The notes: generated by a model from the letters alone, not told the origin. DNA of 22,803 bases from an uncultured Candidatus Saccharibacteria bacterium (GCA_915070155.1 CAJZFK010000002.1:1-22803), one strand, 5' to 3'. Positions 14,093-21,487 are shown, counted from the first letter of the stretch. Translations and numbers: made by a program.

Positions 14093-15852
14093 TACAACAC
14101 TCCTTTCGCAGCAATAGACATTTTCTGCAAATCGTCTTCCGAGAGTTGCGAAGCGGCAATTTCTTGATAAACTTCACAATCCTTCATCAATTCCTGATGT
14201 GTTCCCTGACCAACAATTTTTCCCTCATTGAGCACAATAATCTTATCTGCATTCATAATTGTATTTATTCGCTGACCGACAATTAACACAGTTTTATTCT
14301 TAGTTTCCTTCGCAAGCACAGCCCGCAACTTCGCGTCGGTCTTAAAATCAAGCGCTGAAAACGAATCATCAAAAATGTAAACATTCGGCTCAACCGCAAT
14401 AGCCCTCGCAATCGACAAACGCTGACGCTGACCGCCAGAAACATTGCTACCGCCCTGAGCGATTTCACTTTTATAGCCATTTTTTAACTCGCTAATAAAT
14501 TCTTCCGCTTGGGCAATTTTGGCCGCTTTTTCAACCAACTTATCACTAGCCTCAGTATTGCCGTATTTGATATTACTAGCAACCGTACCACTAAACAGCA
14601 CGCCTTTTTGCGGCACGTAACCAATTTGACCAGACAAATCTTCCAGTTTCAGATTTCTAATATCAACGCCATCAAGCAAAATCTGCCCCGCCGAAACATC
14701 ATAGAAACGAGGAATCAAATTAATCAACGTCGACTTTCCCGAACCAGTACTGCCAATAAACGCCGTTGTCTGACCAGGTTCAGCTACAAAATTAATATCC
14801 GAAAGCACCGGCAAATCCGCGTCAGGATAAGTAAACGTAACGTCCTTAAACTCAATTTTTCCCTTGGCATCTTTTGGCAATTTTTTCGGCGACTTCGGGT
14901 CAGTAATTGACGGCAAAGTGTCTAAAACTTCTCCGACTCGACGCACTGATACGGCGGCTCGTGGCACCATAATAAACACCATCGATAGCAACAAGAACGA
15001 GATTATCACCTGCATCGCGTATTCCAAAAACGCCATCATATTACCAATTTGCAAATTGCCACCACTTATCAAATGCGCGCCAAACCACACAATTGCCACA
15101 CTCGAAAAGTTCATCACCAAAGTCATAATCGGATCAAGCAACATCATCAAACGATTTACAAATAAGTTCATCTTATTTAATTCCGTATTGGCTTCTTGGA
15201 ATTTTTTCTGCTCAATCTTCTCGTTATGGAACGCACGAATAACTTTCAGTCCAACCAAATTTTCCCGCGCCACCAAATTAAGCTTATCCACCAGAGTCTG
15301 CAATTTCTTAAACCTAGGCACAGCAATCGTAAATAGTGTAGCGATAACCACGAACAAAACGAACACCGCCAAAGCGATAATCCAGCTCAGGTCTGGCGCA
15401 TTATTCATGGCTTTTTGCAGACCGCCAATTGCCATAATCGGTGCCATTAACGCTAGTCTCAGCAGCATTATTGACGTTGTTTGAATCTGCTGAATATCAT
15501 TCGTTGAGCGCGTAATCAGCGACGCCGTAGAAAACTTATTAAAGTCCGCCAAAGAAAAACTTTCTATTCGTTTAAACAATTTCAATCGCAATTTTTGCGC
15601 CATTCCCGTAGCAATTCGCGCCGCCAAAAAACCCACGACAATTGAACAAAACCCACCAGCCGCCGTCACCAAAATCATCATCAAGCCATTATTCCAAATC
15701 GCCGACATATCTTGTTTAATAATGCCATTATTGACAATTTCCGACATTTTATCCGGCAGCCACAAATTCGCCATCACAACGCCATACGTGAATCCAATCA
15801 AGATAATAAACAGCAACCAATAGTCTCTAAAAATTCGCAAAATATGTTTCAT
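14092..15852 (-). CDS. heterodimeric ABC exporter subunit, EfrA/LmrC-like (degenerate catalytic residues)
   Basis: A 586-residue half-transporter with six N-terminal membrane helices and a C-terminal ATPase. Walker A is GSTGSGKS at 367-374 and the signature is VSGGQ at 471-475. The catalytic Glu after Walker B is replaced by Asp496 (YIFDDSFSALD), and the switch His is replaced by Gln527 (VGQRINTI). These substitutions are the known mark of the non-hydrolytic partner in asymmetric exporters such as TM287/288, BmrCD, LmrCD and EfrAB. One composite site should hydrolyse ATP and the other mainly bind it. First gene of the pair. AAAGGAC lies 5 nt before the ATG, and a TGA-TATAAT promoter gives a leader of about 26 nt. 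Confidence 0.93.
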   Translation of the reverse strand: MKHILRIFRDYWLLFIILIGFTYGVVMANLWLPDKMSEIVNNGIIKQDMSAIWNNGLMMILVTAAGGFCSIVVGFLAARIATGMAQKLRLKLFKRIESFSLADFNKFSTASLITRSTNDIQQIQTTSIMLLRLALMAPIMAIGGLQKAMNNAPDLSWIIALAVFVLFVVIATLFTIAVPRFKKLQTLVDKLNLVARENLVGLKVIRAFHNEKIEQKKFQEANTELNKMNLFVNRLMMLLDPIMTLVMNFSSVAIVWFGAHLISGGNLQIGNMMAFLEYAMQVIISFLLLSMVFIMVPRAAVSVRRVGEVLDTLPSITDPKSPKKLPKDAKGKIEFKDVTFTYPDADLPVLSDINFVAEPGQTTAFIGSTGSGKSTLINLIPRFYDVSAGQILLDGVDIRNLKLEDLSGQIGYVPQKGVLFSGTVASNIKYGNTEASDKLVEKAAKIAQAEEFISELKNGYKSEIAQGGSNVSGGQRQRLSIARAIAVEPNVYIFDDSFSALDFKTDAKLRAVLAKETKNKTVLIVGQRINTIMNADKIIVLNEGKIVGQGTHQELMKDCEVYQEIAASQLSEDDLQKMSIAAKGVL

Positions 15853-15884
15853 TTATAGTCCTTTACGCTCTAAGTCCGTCTTAT

Positions 15885-15893
15885 ATTATATCA
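15885..15893 (-). promoter_or_regulatory. extended -10 promoter of the ABC exporter operon
   Basis: TGA-TATAAT on the minus strand (TATAAT at 15890-15885). The start site would be near 15878, about 26 nt before the ATG. Unlike the leaderless genes, this transcript has room for and contains a Shine-Dalgarno (AAAGGAC). Confidence 0.65.
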
Positions 15894-15930
15894 TTTTAGA
15901 ACTAGTCGATTCCATTTTAATAATTACAAT

Positions 15931-15959
15931 TGGACAAAAATATATGTTAGTTTTATACT
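15931..15959 (+). promoter_or_regulatory. tRNA-Pro promoter
   Basis: TGGACA (15931-15936), a 17-bp spacer and TATACT (15954-15959), 12 nt before the mature tRNA 5' end. It probably also drives the Nudix gene downstream. Confidence 0.65.
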
Positions 15960-15971
15960 GTTTTTTAGCGT

Positions 15972-16048
15972 CGGGGTGTGGCGCAGCTCGGTAGCGCGCA
16001 CCGTTCGGGACGGTGAGGTCGCTGGTTCAAATCCAGTCACCCCGACCA
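15972..16048 (+). tRNA. tRNA-Pro, anticodon CGG, CCA encoded
   Basis: A full cloverleaf of 77 nt folded by eye. The acceptor stem is CGGGGTG with CACCCCG. The D arm is GCGC/GCGC with a GG in its loop. The anticodon arm is CACCG/CGGTG with loop TTCGGGA (anticodon CGG, reading CCG). There is a 5-nt variable loop, and the T arm is GCTGG/CCAGT with loop TTCAAAT. The discriminator is A and CCA is encoded at 16046-16048. All stems are complete, with one G-U pair in the T stem. Confidence 0.96.
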
Positions 16049-16113
16049 TGAAATTATTGGGCGTACGTTCAGACTAATTGGACCTCTGGCTATTAGCAAT
16101 CAAAGGAGGTTTT

Positions 16114-16581
16114 ATGCGACGAAGAGTAAACGTACGCGGAATTATTATCAACAATAAGGGCGAAATTTTCTGCCAAAAATTAACCGCAAACACCGGCAAA
16201 GGTCATGATTTTTGGTGTACGCCGGGCGGCGGTTTGGAAATGGGCGAAGGCTTGCTGGACGGTCTACGTCGAGAAATGATTGAAGAAACTGGCGTCAAAC
16301 CAGAAATTGGTAAGCTGTTATTTATCCAGCAATTCGCCGAATCAGGCGAACAATCAGCGCACGGTCCGAATGAACAATTGGAATTTTTCTTCCTCATCAC
16401 CAACTGGCAAGATTACCAAAACATTGACTTAGAAAAAACTTCTCACGGTGTCGAGGAAGTGGCGGAATGCGGCTTTGTTAATCCGAAAACCACGCGAATT
16501 TTACCGAGTTATCTGACAGAGGCCGATCTGGACCAGCTGGTTAACAAATTGACAGAAGTTCCAGTTCTAAGCGAATTATAG
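16114..16581 (+). CDS. Nudix hydrolase
   Basis: 155 residues with one complete Nudix box, G-x5-E-x7-RE-x2-EE-x-G-V, seen as GGLEMGE...RREMIEETGV. The REMIEE glutamates bind the catalytic metal. Family members hydrolyse nucleoside diphosphates linked to another group, such as oxidised dNTPs, ADP-ribose or NDP-sugars. The substrate cannot be told from the sequence. The start is ATG at 16114 with AAAGGAGG 4 nt upstream. An upstream TTG at 16078 in frame is rejected because it lacks such a site. It lies 65 nt after tRNA-Pro with no terminator or obvious promoter between, so it is probably co-transcribed with the tRNA. It converges on glnQ with a 14-nt gap. Confidence 0.9.
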   Translation: MRRRVNVRGIIINNKGEIFCQKLTANTGKGHDFWCTPGGGLEMGEGLLDGLRREMIEETGVKPEIGKLLFIQQFAESGEQSAHGPNEQLEFFFLITNWQDYQNIDLEKTSHGVEEVAECGFVNPKTTRILPSYLTEADLDQLVNKLTEVPVLSEL

Positions 16582-16595
16582 CTAGGCCGCTTAGA

Positions 16596-17318
16596 CTATT
16601 TGGCGAAGAATTTTTTGGCACGTTCAGTTTTCGGGTGATCCATAACTTGTTCAGGTGTTCCATTTTCGATAATCTCGCCCTTGTCTAAGAAAATCATTCG
16701 CGTGCCGACCTCGCGGGCAAATTTCATCTCGTGCGTCACAATTACCATCGTCATTCCCTTTTTGGCAACTTTTCTAATCACATCCAAAACTTCGCCAATC
16801 ATCTCTGGATCTAGCGCTGAAGTCGGCTCATCAAAAAGCATGATTTTCGGCTCCATCGCTAGCGCCCGCGCAATTGCTACTCGCTGTTTTTGACCGCCAG
16901 ACAAACTATTCGGCGAAGCGTCCGCTTTGTCTAATAGTCCAACATCATCCAATAAACTTCGCGCCAATTTTGTCGCTTTTTGATCTGAAAATTTACGCAG
17001 CTTTTTCGGAGCTAATTTAATATTTTCAATCACACTCAAATTCGGAAACAAATTAAATTGCTGAAAAACCATGCCAATATTCTGACGCAACGCGTTCAAG
17101 TTCACGTGTGGATCAGTAATTTTAACTCCATCAACGATAATCTCGCCCGAAGTCGGCTCCTCCAGCAAGTTCAGACAACGCAAGAATGTCGACTTGCCAG
17201 AACCAGACGAGCCAACCACCACGACAATCTCGCCCTCTTCAATTTCTACGTCAATATCGCGAAGAACTCGATTCGTGCCGAACGTTTTTTTCAAATTTTT
17301 AACGCTGATCATCGTCAT
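16596..17318 (-). CDS. glnQ: polar amino acid ABC importer, ATPase
   Basis: A 240-residue ATP-binding subunit of a polar amino acid (PAAT) importer. It has Walker A GSSGSGKS at 36-43, Q-loop VFQQFNLFP near 84-92, signature LSGGQ at 139-143, Walker B LFDEP at 161-165 with Glu164, SALDPE and the switch His in VTHEM. The length and the Q-loop sequence are typical of GlnQ/HisP/ArtP. The ATG (17318) lies 20 nt inside the end of the permease gene, with AAAGGA about 9 nt upstream. It powers uptake with the permease and binding protein encoded upstream. The substrate (glutamine, arginine or another) is not certain; the symbol is by family. Confidence 0.93.
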   Translation of the reverse strand: MTMISVKNLKKTFGTNRVLRDIDVEIEEGEIVVVVGSSGSGKSTFLRCLNLLEEPTSGEIIVDGVKITDPHVNLNALRQNIGMVFQQFNLFPNLSVIENIKLAPKKLRKFSDQKATKLARSLLDDVGLLDKADASPNSLSGGQKQRVAIARALAMEPKIMLFDEPTSALDPEMIGEVLDVIRKVAKKGMTMVIVTHEMKFAREVGTRMIFLDKGEIIENGTPEQVMDHPKTERAKKFFAK

Positions 17319-18009
17319 GCTTCAATTTCCTTTCTACTCGCGCCATTACTCGCGTAAAAATCGCCGTCAAAATTAAGTACATCGCCGCAGCGGCAAATAG
17401 CGACTGAAAAGCTGTCGCCGTTTGAAAACGAATATTGTCCGCGCCCCGCATAATATCATTCAGACCAATCCAACCAACAACCGAAGTTTCCTTTAACAGC
17501 GCAATAAATTCACTAATCAACGCCGGCAACGAATTTCTCATTGCTTGCGGCAAAATGACTAACCGCATTGCCTGCCAATTGCTCAAACCCAAAGACCTAG
17601 CCGCTTCCATTTGCCCCTTGTCGATACTCTGAATTCCGCCACGAATAATCTCAGCGATGTACGCACCGCTATTTATCCCAAATGCCACCGCCGCCACAAA
17701 AATCTTCGGCATAAATTGATACGACCCAAAAACGACGTAATACATAATCAATAGCTGGACCAAAAGTGGCGTGCCGCGAATAATATCGACATAAATTTTT
17801 CCCAAACTAGCCAGCGGATTAAAGTTCGCGAGTCTGCTCGTTTTCATCCTGCCAAATGGTCGTAAATTCGACGTGCGCATCAGGGCGACAAGCACACCAA
17901 TTGCCGATCCTAAAATCAGCGACAACACAGTCAAAACCAACGTCACTTCTAATCCATGCCATAAAAATAGCCATCGACCGCCACCAAAAATCACTTCCCA
18001 AAAATTCAC
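17299..18009 (-). CDS. glnP: polar amino acid ABC importer, permease
   Basis: A 236-residue HisM/GlnP-type permease with about five membrane helices. The cytoplasmic EAA loop that docks on the ATPase reads EAARSLGLSNWQAMRLVILPQA, with the conserved EAA and distal G. The SGAYIAEIIRGGIQSI segment before it is also typical. It starts with GTG at 18009, overlapping the TGA stop of the binding-protein gene as GTGA, with GAGGAGG 7 nt upstream. A stretch rich in Arg and Asn (LRPFGRMKTSRLANFN) lies between the first two helices and is longer than usual for the family. Presumably homodimeric in the membrane. Confidence 0.93.
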   Translation of the reverse strand: MNFWEVIFGGGRWLFLWHGLEVTLVLTVLSLILGSAIGVLVALMRTSNLRPFGRMKTSRLANFNPLASLGKIYVDIIRGTPLLVQLLIMYYVVFGSYQFMPKIFVAAVAFGINSGAYIAEIIRGGIQSIDKGQMEAARSLGLSNWQAMRLVILPQAMRNSLPALISEFIALLKETSVVGWIGLNDIMRGADNIRFQTATAFQSLFAAAAMYLILTAIFTRVMARVERKLKHDDDQR

Positions 18010-18797
18010 GATTTAGCCTCCTCACCAAAATATTTGCGGATCAGCTTTTCATAGCGACCATCTTTTTTCATCTTGGCAATTTCTTTATTAACCTTTTCTA
18101 AGAGGTCTTTATTATCTTTTTTAATAGCAATCGCATAACTTTCATCACTGAGCGCGCCCGGTAAGATTTCTAAGTCAGAAAATCCAGCCGAATACTGCTT
18201 TGCGGGAGCGTCGTCCAGAATGACCGCTTCAATTTTTCCCGAACTTAATTCCTGCAAAACACTCGGCGCGGTTTGGAATTGTGTGACTGATGCGCCAGCA
18301 ATTTTAGACGCCAAGGTATCACCAGTCGTACCCAGCTGTACGCCAATTTTTCGCCCTGGCAATTGATATTTATTGCGAATCGGACTGCCCTTTTTAACAA
18401 TTATTCTCTGTGACGCCGAATAATACGAATCTGAAAACAACGCATTTTTCTCTCGCTCAGACGTCACTGTCATTCCAGCCGCCACCATATCAATTTGCCC
18501 ACTATCCAACGCCGGAAGTAGCCCATCAAACGACATATCTTCGACCTTCAAATCTTTGCCCAAACTTTTAGCAATTTCCCTCGCCAGATCAACGTCAAAG
18601 CCAACCACTTTATTGTTATCAATATACTCAAACGGCTTAAATCCAGCATTCGTACCCATCACTAAAACATCAGTTTTTGAGCCAATTACGCCATCTCGAT
18701 GTAAAATATCGCCCAACATCAAACAAATCATCCCCGCAAATAAAACCAGCCCAATCCACCAACTAATTCCGAATGTGCGCGTCTTATTCTTGCTCAT
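18006..18797 (-). CDS. glnH: polar amino acid ABC importer, membrane-anchored substrate-binding protein
   Basis: A 263-residue type II periplasmic-binding fold of the SBP_bac_3 family: VMGTNAGFKPFEYID, then VVGFDVDLAREIAKSLG, MSFDGLLPALDSGQIDMVAAGMTVTSERE and a second lobe with GRKIGVQLGTTGD. The N-terminus has one membrane helix (SWWIGLVLFAGMICLMLG). Its Cys is not in a proper lipobox, so the protein is probably held by an uncleaved anchor and not by lipid. A start at 18902 would add 35 residues but has no ribosome-binding site. ATG at 18797 is preferred because TATAAT ends exactly 6 nt upstream. First gene of the importer operon (binding protein, permease, ATPase). The ligand is likely a polar amino acid. 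Confidence 0.92.
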   Translation of the reverse strand: MSKNKTRTFGISWWIGLVLFAGMICLMLGDILHRDGVIGSKTDVLVMGTNAGFKPFEYIDNNKVVGFDVDLAREIAKSLGKDLKVEDMSFDGLLPALDSGQIDMVAAGMTVTSEREKNALFSDSYYSASQRIIVKKGSPIRNKYQLPGRKIGVQLGTTGDTLASKIAGASVTQFQTAPSVLQELSSGKIEAVILDDAPAKQYSAGFSDLEILPGALSDESYAIAIKKDNKDLLEKVNKEIAKMKKDGRYEKLIRKYFGEEAKS

Positions 18798-18803
18798 GCT
18801 TTT

Positions 18804-18809
18804 ATTATA
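18804..18809 (-). promoter_or_regulatory. importer operon -10 box, leaderless
   Basis: TATAAT on the minus strand (18809-18804) ends 6 nt before the glnH ATG at 18797. The -35 region is poor. Confidence 0.6.
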
Positions 18810-18834
18810 CCCCTTCATCCGCAAAAAACGTAAG

Positions 18835-18843
18835 TGATATAAT
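18835..18843 (+). promoter_or_regulatory. extended -10 promoter of the phosphoglycerol transferase gene
   Basis: TGA-TATAAT at 18835-18843. It ends 3 nt before an ATG (18847) and 6 nt before a GTG (18850). With a normal start site about 7 nt after the -10, the ATG would not be in the transcript and the GTG would be its first codon. Confidence 0.65.
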
Positions 18844-18849
18844 AGAATG

Positions 18850-20415
18850 GTGAGAAAAATTAAATTTACCAAACGTTTCTGGATTAAATCAATATCAATC
18901 ATTTTGCTTTTTTTGGCGGCATTTTGCTTAATTGCGGCGCGCTATAAATATATAGTCTTTAAAGATTCACAAATCGACGAGATAATTTTTTATTTCGTCA
19001 ACGGATTAGCTGGTGGCAAATCTGACAATTTATGGTCGGCCGTCCTGCAAAATCTTCCGCTAGTTCTCCTATTATTCGGCGCTTTATTAATTCCAATGTT
19101 CAACAAATCAATCTCTTTCATAAATCGCATAATTAACCTTTGTCTTAAAAAAATCAAATCATCACGAAAATTTACCCTGCCGTTTTTGAGATTACGAAAT
19201 CAAGCAATTTACTCACTGAGTATGTTTTTAATTGCGATTGTCCTTCTGATTCAAAGTTTCGGCATCCCTAACTATATTTACGCCCTGACTCAATCGACCA
19301 AATTATACGAAGAAAATTACGTCAATCCAAAAACCGCCAAATTGACTTTCCCAGAGAAAAAGCGCAACTTAATATACATCTATTTAGAGTCAATGGAAAA
19401 TACTTTGGCATCAAAGACTAATGGCGGCAGCTCCGAAACCTCCATCATTCCAGAGCTGGAAGAATTGGCATTAAAAAATACCTCATTCTCAAACAAAGCA
19501 TCCGGTATTGGCGGCGCTTTGCCTGCAACAAATACTGGCTGGACTGTAGCGGGAATGGCTGCGCAATCTGCTGGCGTCCCACTGAAAGAAAACTTGGTCG
19601 GTGGACGCGACCATAATGCACTTGGCGAATTTAAGAGGTTTTTGCCAGGAGCATATAGTCTTGGTGAGATTTTAGAAAAACAAGGCTATAATCAAACGTT
19701 TGTTATGGGCTCTGAGGCGAGTTTTGGCGGACGCGATAAATTATTAACTCAGCACGGCAACTTCAATATCGAGGATTACAATTACGCCAAAAAACACGGA
19801 AAAATATCCGAAGATTACAAAGTTTGGTGGGGTTATGAAGATAAAAAATTATTCCAATTTGCCCGCGAAGAAGCCTCGCGCTTGGCGGCGTCAGACAAGC
19901 CATTCAACTTACAATTATTGACCGCCGATACGCATTTTACCGATGGCTATTTGGATGAAACCTGCGCCAAAACCTTCAGTAATCAATACGACAATGTTCA
20001 CGCTTGTTCCTCAAAACAAGTCGCCGCATTCGTCAATTGGGTTAAATCTCAGCCATTTTATGAAAATACCACAATTATCATTTCTGGCGACCATTTAGGA
20101 ATGCAAACTTCATACTACGACGAAAAAATTGGCGGAACTAATTATCAGCGAACCATTTACAACACGTTTATAAATCCAGCCATTTCGACTAGTCACTCAA
20201 AGAATCGTCAATTCACGACATTCGATATGTATCCGTCAACTTTGGCGGCGCTGGGAGTTAAAATTGACGGCGACCGATTAGGTCTGGGCACAAATTTATT
20301 TTCTGGAAAGAAAACCTTGGTCGAACAATACGGCGGAATTGAAAACTTAAATTCAGAACTTTCCAAACGTTCCGCTTATTACGAAAATAAGATTTTCACC
20401 AAATCTGGCAATTAG
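18850..20415 (+). CDS. OpgB/MdoB-like phosphoglycerol transferase (alkaline phosphatase/sulfatase fold)
   Basis: About 521 residues: three N-terminal membrane helices (near 12-30, 68-84 and 118-137) and an extracellular alkaline-phosphatase-fold domain. Landmarks, counted from the ATG at 18847: YIYLESMENT with metal-binding Glu181; PATNTGWTVAGMAAQSAGVPL, where E. coli MdoB has a similar PGTDYTIAGM segment with its Thr; LLTADTHFTDG at 358-367; and SGDHLGM at 413-419. MdoB moves phosphoglycerol from phosphatidylglycerol to periplasmic glucans, and related LtaS builds lipoteichoic acid. The acceptor here is unknown, perhaps a surface glycan. GTG at 18850 is chosen over ATG at 18847 on promoter spacing. 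It overlaps the end of galE by 4 nt, tail to tail. Confidence 0.85.
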   Translation: MRKIKFTKRFWIKSISIILLFLAAFCLIAARYKYIVFKDSQIDEIIFYFVNGLAGGKSDNLWSAVLQNLPLVLLLFGALLIPMFNKSISFINRIINLCLKKIKSSRKFTLPFLRLRNQAIYSLSMFLIAIVLLIQSFGIPNYIYALTQSTKLYEENYVNPKTAKLTFPEKKRNLIYIYLESMENTLASKTNGGSSETSIIPELEELALKNTSFSNKASGIGGALPATNTGWTVAGMAAQSAGVPLKENLVGGRDHNALGEFKRFLPGAYSLGEILEKQGYNQTFVMGSEASFGGRDKLLTQHGNFNIEDYNYAKKHGKISEDYKVWWGYEDKKLFQFAREEASRLAASDKPFNLQLLTADTHFTDGYLDETCAKTFSNQYDNVHACSSKQVAAFVNWVKSQPFYENTTIIISGDHLGMQTSYYDEKIGGTNYQRTIYNTFINPAISTSHSKNRQFTTFDMYPSTLAALGVKIDGDRLGLGTNLFSGKKTLVEQYGGIENLNSELSKRSAYYENKIFTKSGN

Positions 20416-21425
20416 CCATTGTAGCCATTTGGATTATTGCTCTGCCAATTCCAAGCGTCGCGGCAAGCATCTTCAATTGTCAATTCTGCTCGCCAACCTA
20501 GCTCTCTTTCCGCCAAGCCTGGGTCCGCATAACACGCCGCGATATCGCCCGCTCGGCGCGGAGTGACTTGATACGGAACATCACGACCAGACGCCTTCTC
20601 AAACGCCTTCACTAATTCCAAAACTGAAGTGCCACGACCGGTGCCGATATTATAGACTTTATATTCGTTCGGTCGGCCTAAATTCTCCAGAGCTGCCACG
20701 TGAGCCTTCGCCAAATCAACCACGTGAATATAATCACGCACGCCAGTTCCATCTGGGGTGTCATAATCGTCACCAAAAACGCTCAAATGCTCTCGCTTAC
20801 CAACAGCAACTTGCGACACAAATGGCAGAAGATTGTTCGGGATTCCTGAGGGATTTTCCCCGATGCGACCGCTCGGATGCGCGCCAACTGGATTAAAATA
20901 GCGGAGAGACGTAAATTGCCAATTTTGATTTGTCGCAGAAATATCGCGAAGCATTTGCTCAATCATCAACTTTGTCTGACCGTATGGATTTGTGGCAGAC
21001 AACGACATATCTTCGGTAATTGGTAATTTAGCAGGATCACCATAAACTGTTGCCGAACTAGAAAACACCAATTTCTTCACGTCAAATTCTTGCATCACAT
21101 CAAGCAAAACCAACGTGCTTTCAAGGTTATTTTTATAGTAAAGAAGCGCCTTTTCAACCGACTCGCCAACCGCCTTCAACCCAGCAAAATGAATTACAGC
21201 ATCAATTTTCTCAGATTTAAACAATTCTGATAGTCGCTGATGATCACATAAATCGAATTCATAAAATGGTATTGATTGACCGGTGATTTCTTCAACTCGC
21301 CTCAGACTCTCGACGGATGAATTTGATAAGTTATCGACCACCACTACGTTATGATTTGATGACAATAGTTCGATGATTGTGTGACTGCCGATATATCCAG
21401 CGCCACCAGTGACAAGAATATTCAT
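20412..21425 (-). CDS. galE: UDP-glucose 4-epimerase
   Basis: A 337-residue extended SDR that interconverts UDP-glucose and UDP-galactose (some also the N-acetyl forms) with bound NAD+. It has the Rossmann motif GGAGYIG at 7-13, Asp31 for the NAD ribose, HFAGLKAVGES near 79-89, SSSATVYG at 122-129 with Ser124, and the catalytic Y148-x3-K152 (YGQTK). It also has LRYFNPVGAHPSG, typical of GalE, and DYIHVVDLA. The length matches E. coli GalE (338). It starts with ATG and no Shine-Dalgarno; TATAAT ends 6 nt upstream. It would supply galactose donors for surface glycans. Its stop and that of the phosphoglycerol transferase share TTAG. Confidence 0.95.
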   Translation of the reverse strand: MNILVTGGAGYIGSHTIIELLSSNHNVVVVDNLSNSSVESLRRVEEITGQSIPFYEFDLCDHQRLSELFKSEKIDAVIHFAGLKAVGESVEKALLYYKNNLESTLVLLDVMQEFDVKKLVFSSSATVYGDPAKLPITEDMSLSATNPYGQTKLMIEQMLRDISATNQNWQFTSLRYFNPVGAHPSGRIGENPSGIPNNLLPFVSQVAVGKREHLSVFGDDYDTPDGTGVRDYIHVVDLAKAHVAALENLGRPNEYKVYNIGTGRGTSVLELVKAFEKASGRDVPYQVTPRRAGDIAACYADPGLAERELGWRAELTIEDACRDAWNWQSNNPNGYNG

Positions 21426-21431
21426 ACACTT

Positions 21432-21437
21432 ATTATA
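21432..21437 (-). promoter_or_regulatory. galE -10 box, leaderless
   Basis: TATAAT on the minus strand (21437-21432) ends 6 nt before the galE ATG. The -35 position with a 17-bp spacer (21460-21455, TAAAAT) is weak and directly abuts the CIRCE element. Confidence 0.6.
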
Positions 21438-21460
21438 CTACAAAAAGCCTATTTATTTTA

Positions 21461-21487
21461 TTAGCACTCTTGCACTGAGAGTGCTAA
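21461..21487. promoter_or_regulatory. CIRCE operator (HrcA site)
   Basis: TTAGCACTC-N9-GAGTGCTAA, an exact match to the CIRCE consensus with the standard 9-nt spacer. CIRCE is bound by the heat-shock repressor HrcA, usually upstream of groESL or dnaK. Here it lies upstream of clpB, and its spacer contains the clpB -35 hexamer, so a bound repressor would block RNA polymerase. Confidence 0.96.

Noticed and set aside
14864..15484. Plus-strand open frame of 206 codons opposite the exporter gene
   Set aside because: It is a shadow of a real, motif-complete gene on the other strand, with no ribosome-binding site and a low-complexity translation.
16078..16113. TTG start adding 12 residues to the Nudix protein
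   Set aside because: ATG at 16114 has AAAGGAGG at the right distance; the TTG has none, and the extra residues are not part of the fold.
18798..18902. Longer N-terminus for the binding protein, starting at 18902
   Set aside because: It would add 35 residues before the membrane anchor, overlap the opposing gene and its promoter, and has no ribosome-binding site. The -10 box 6 nt before 18797 fits a leaderless start.
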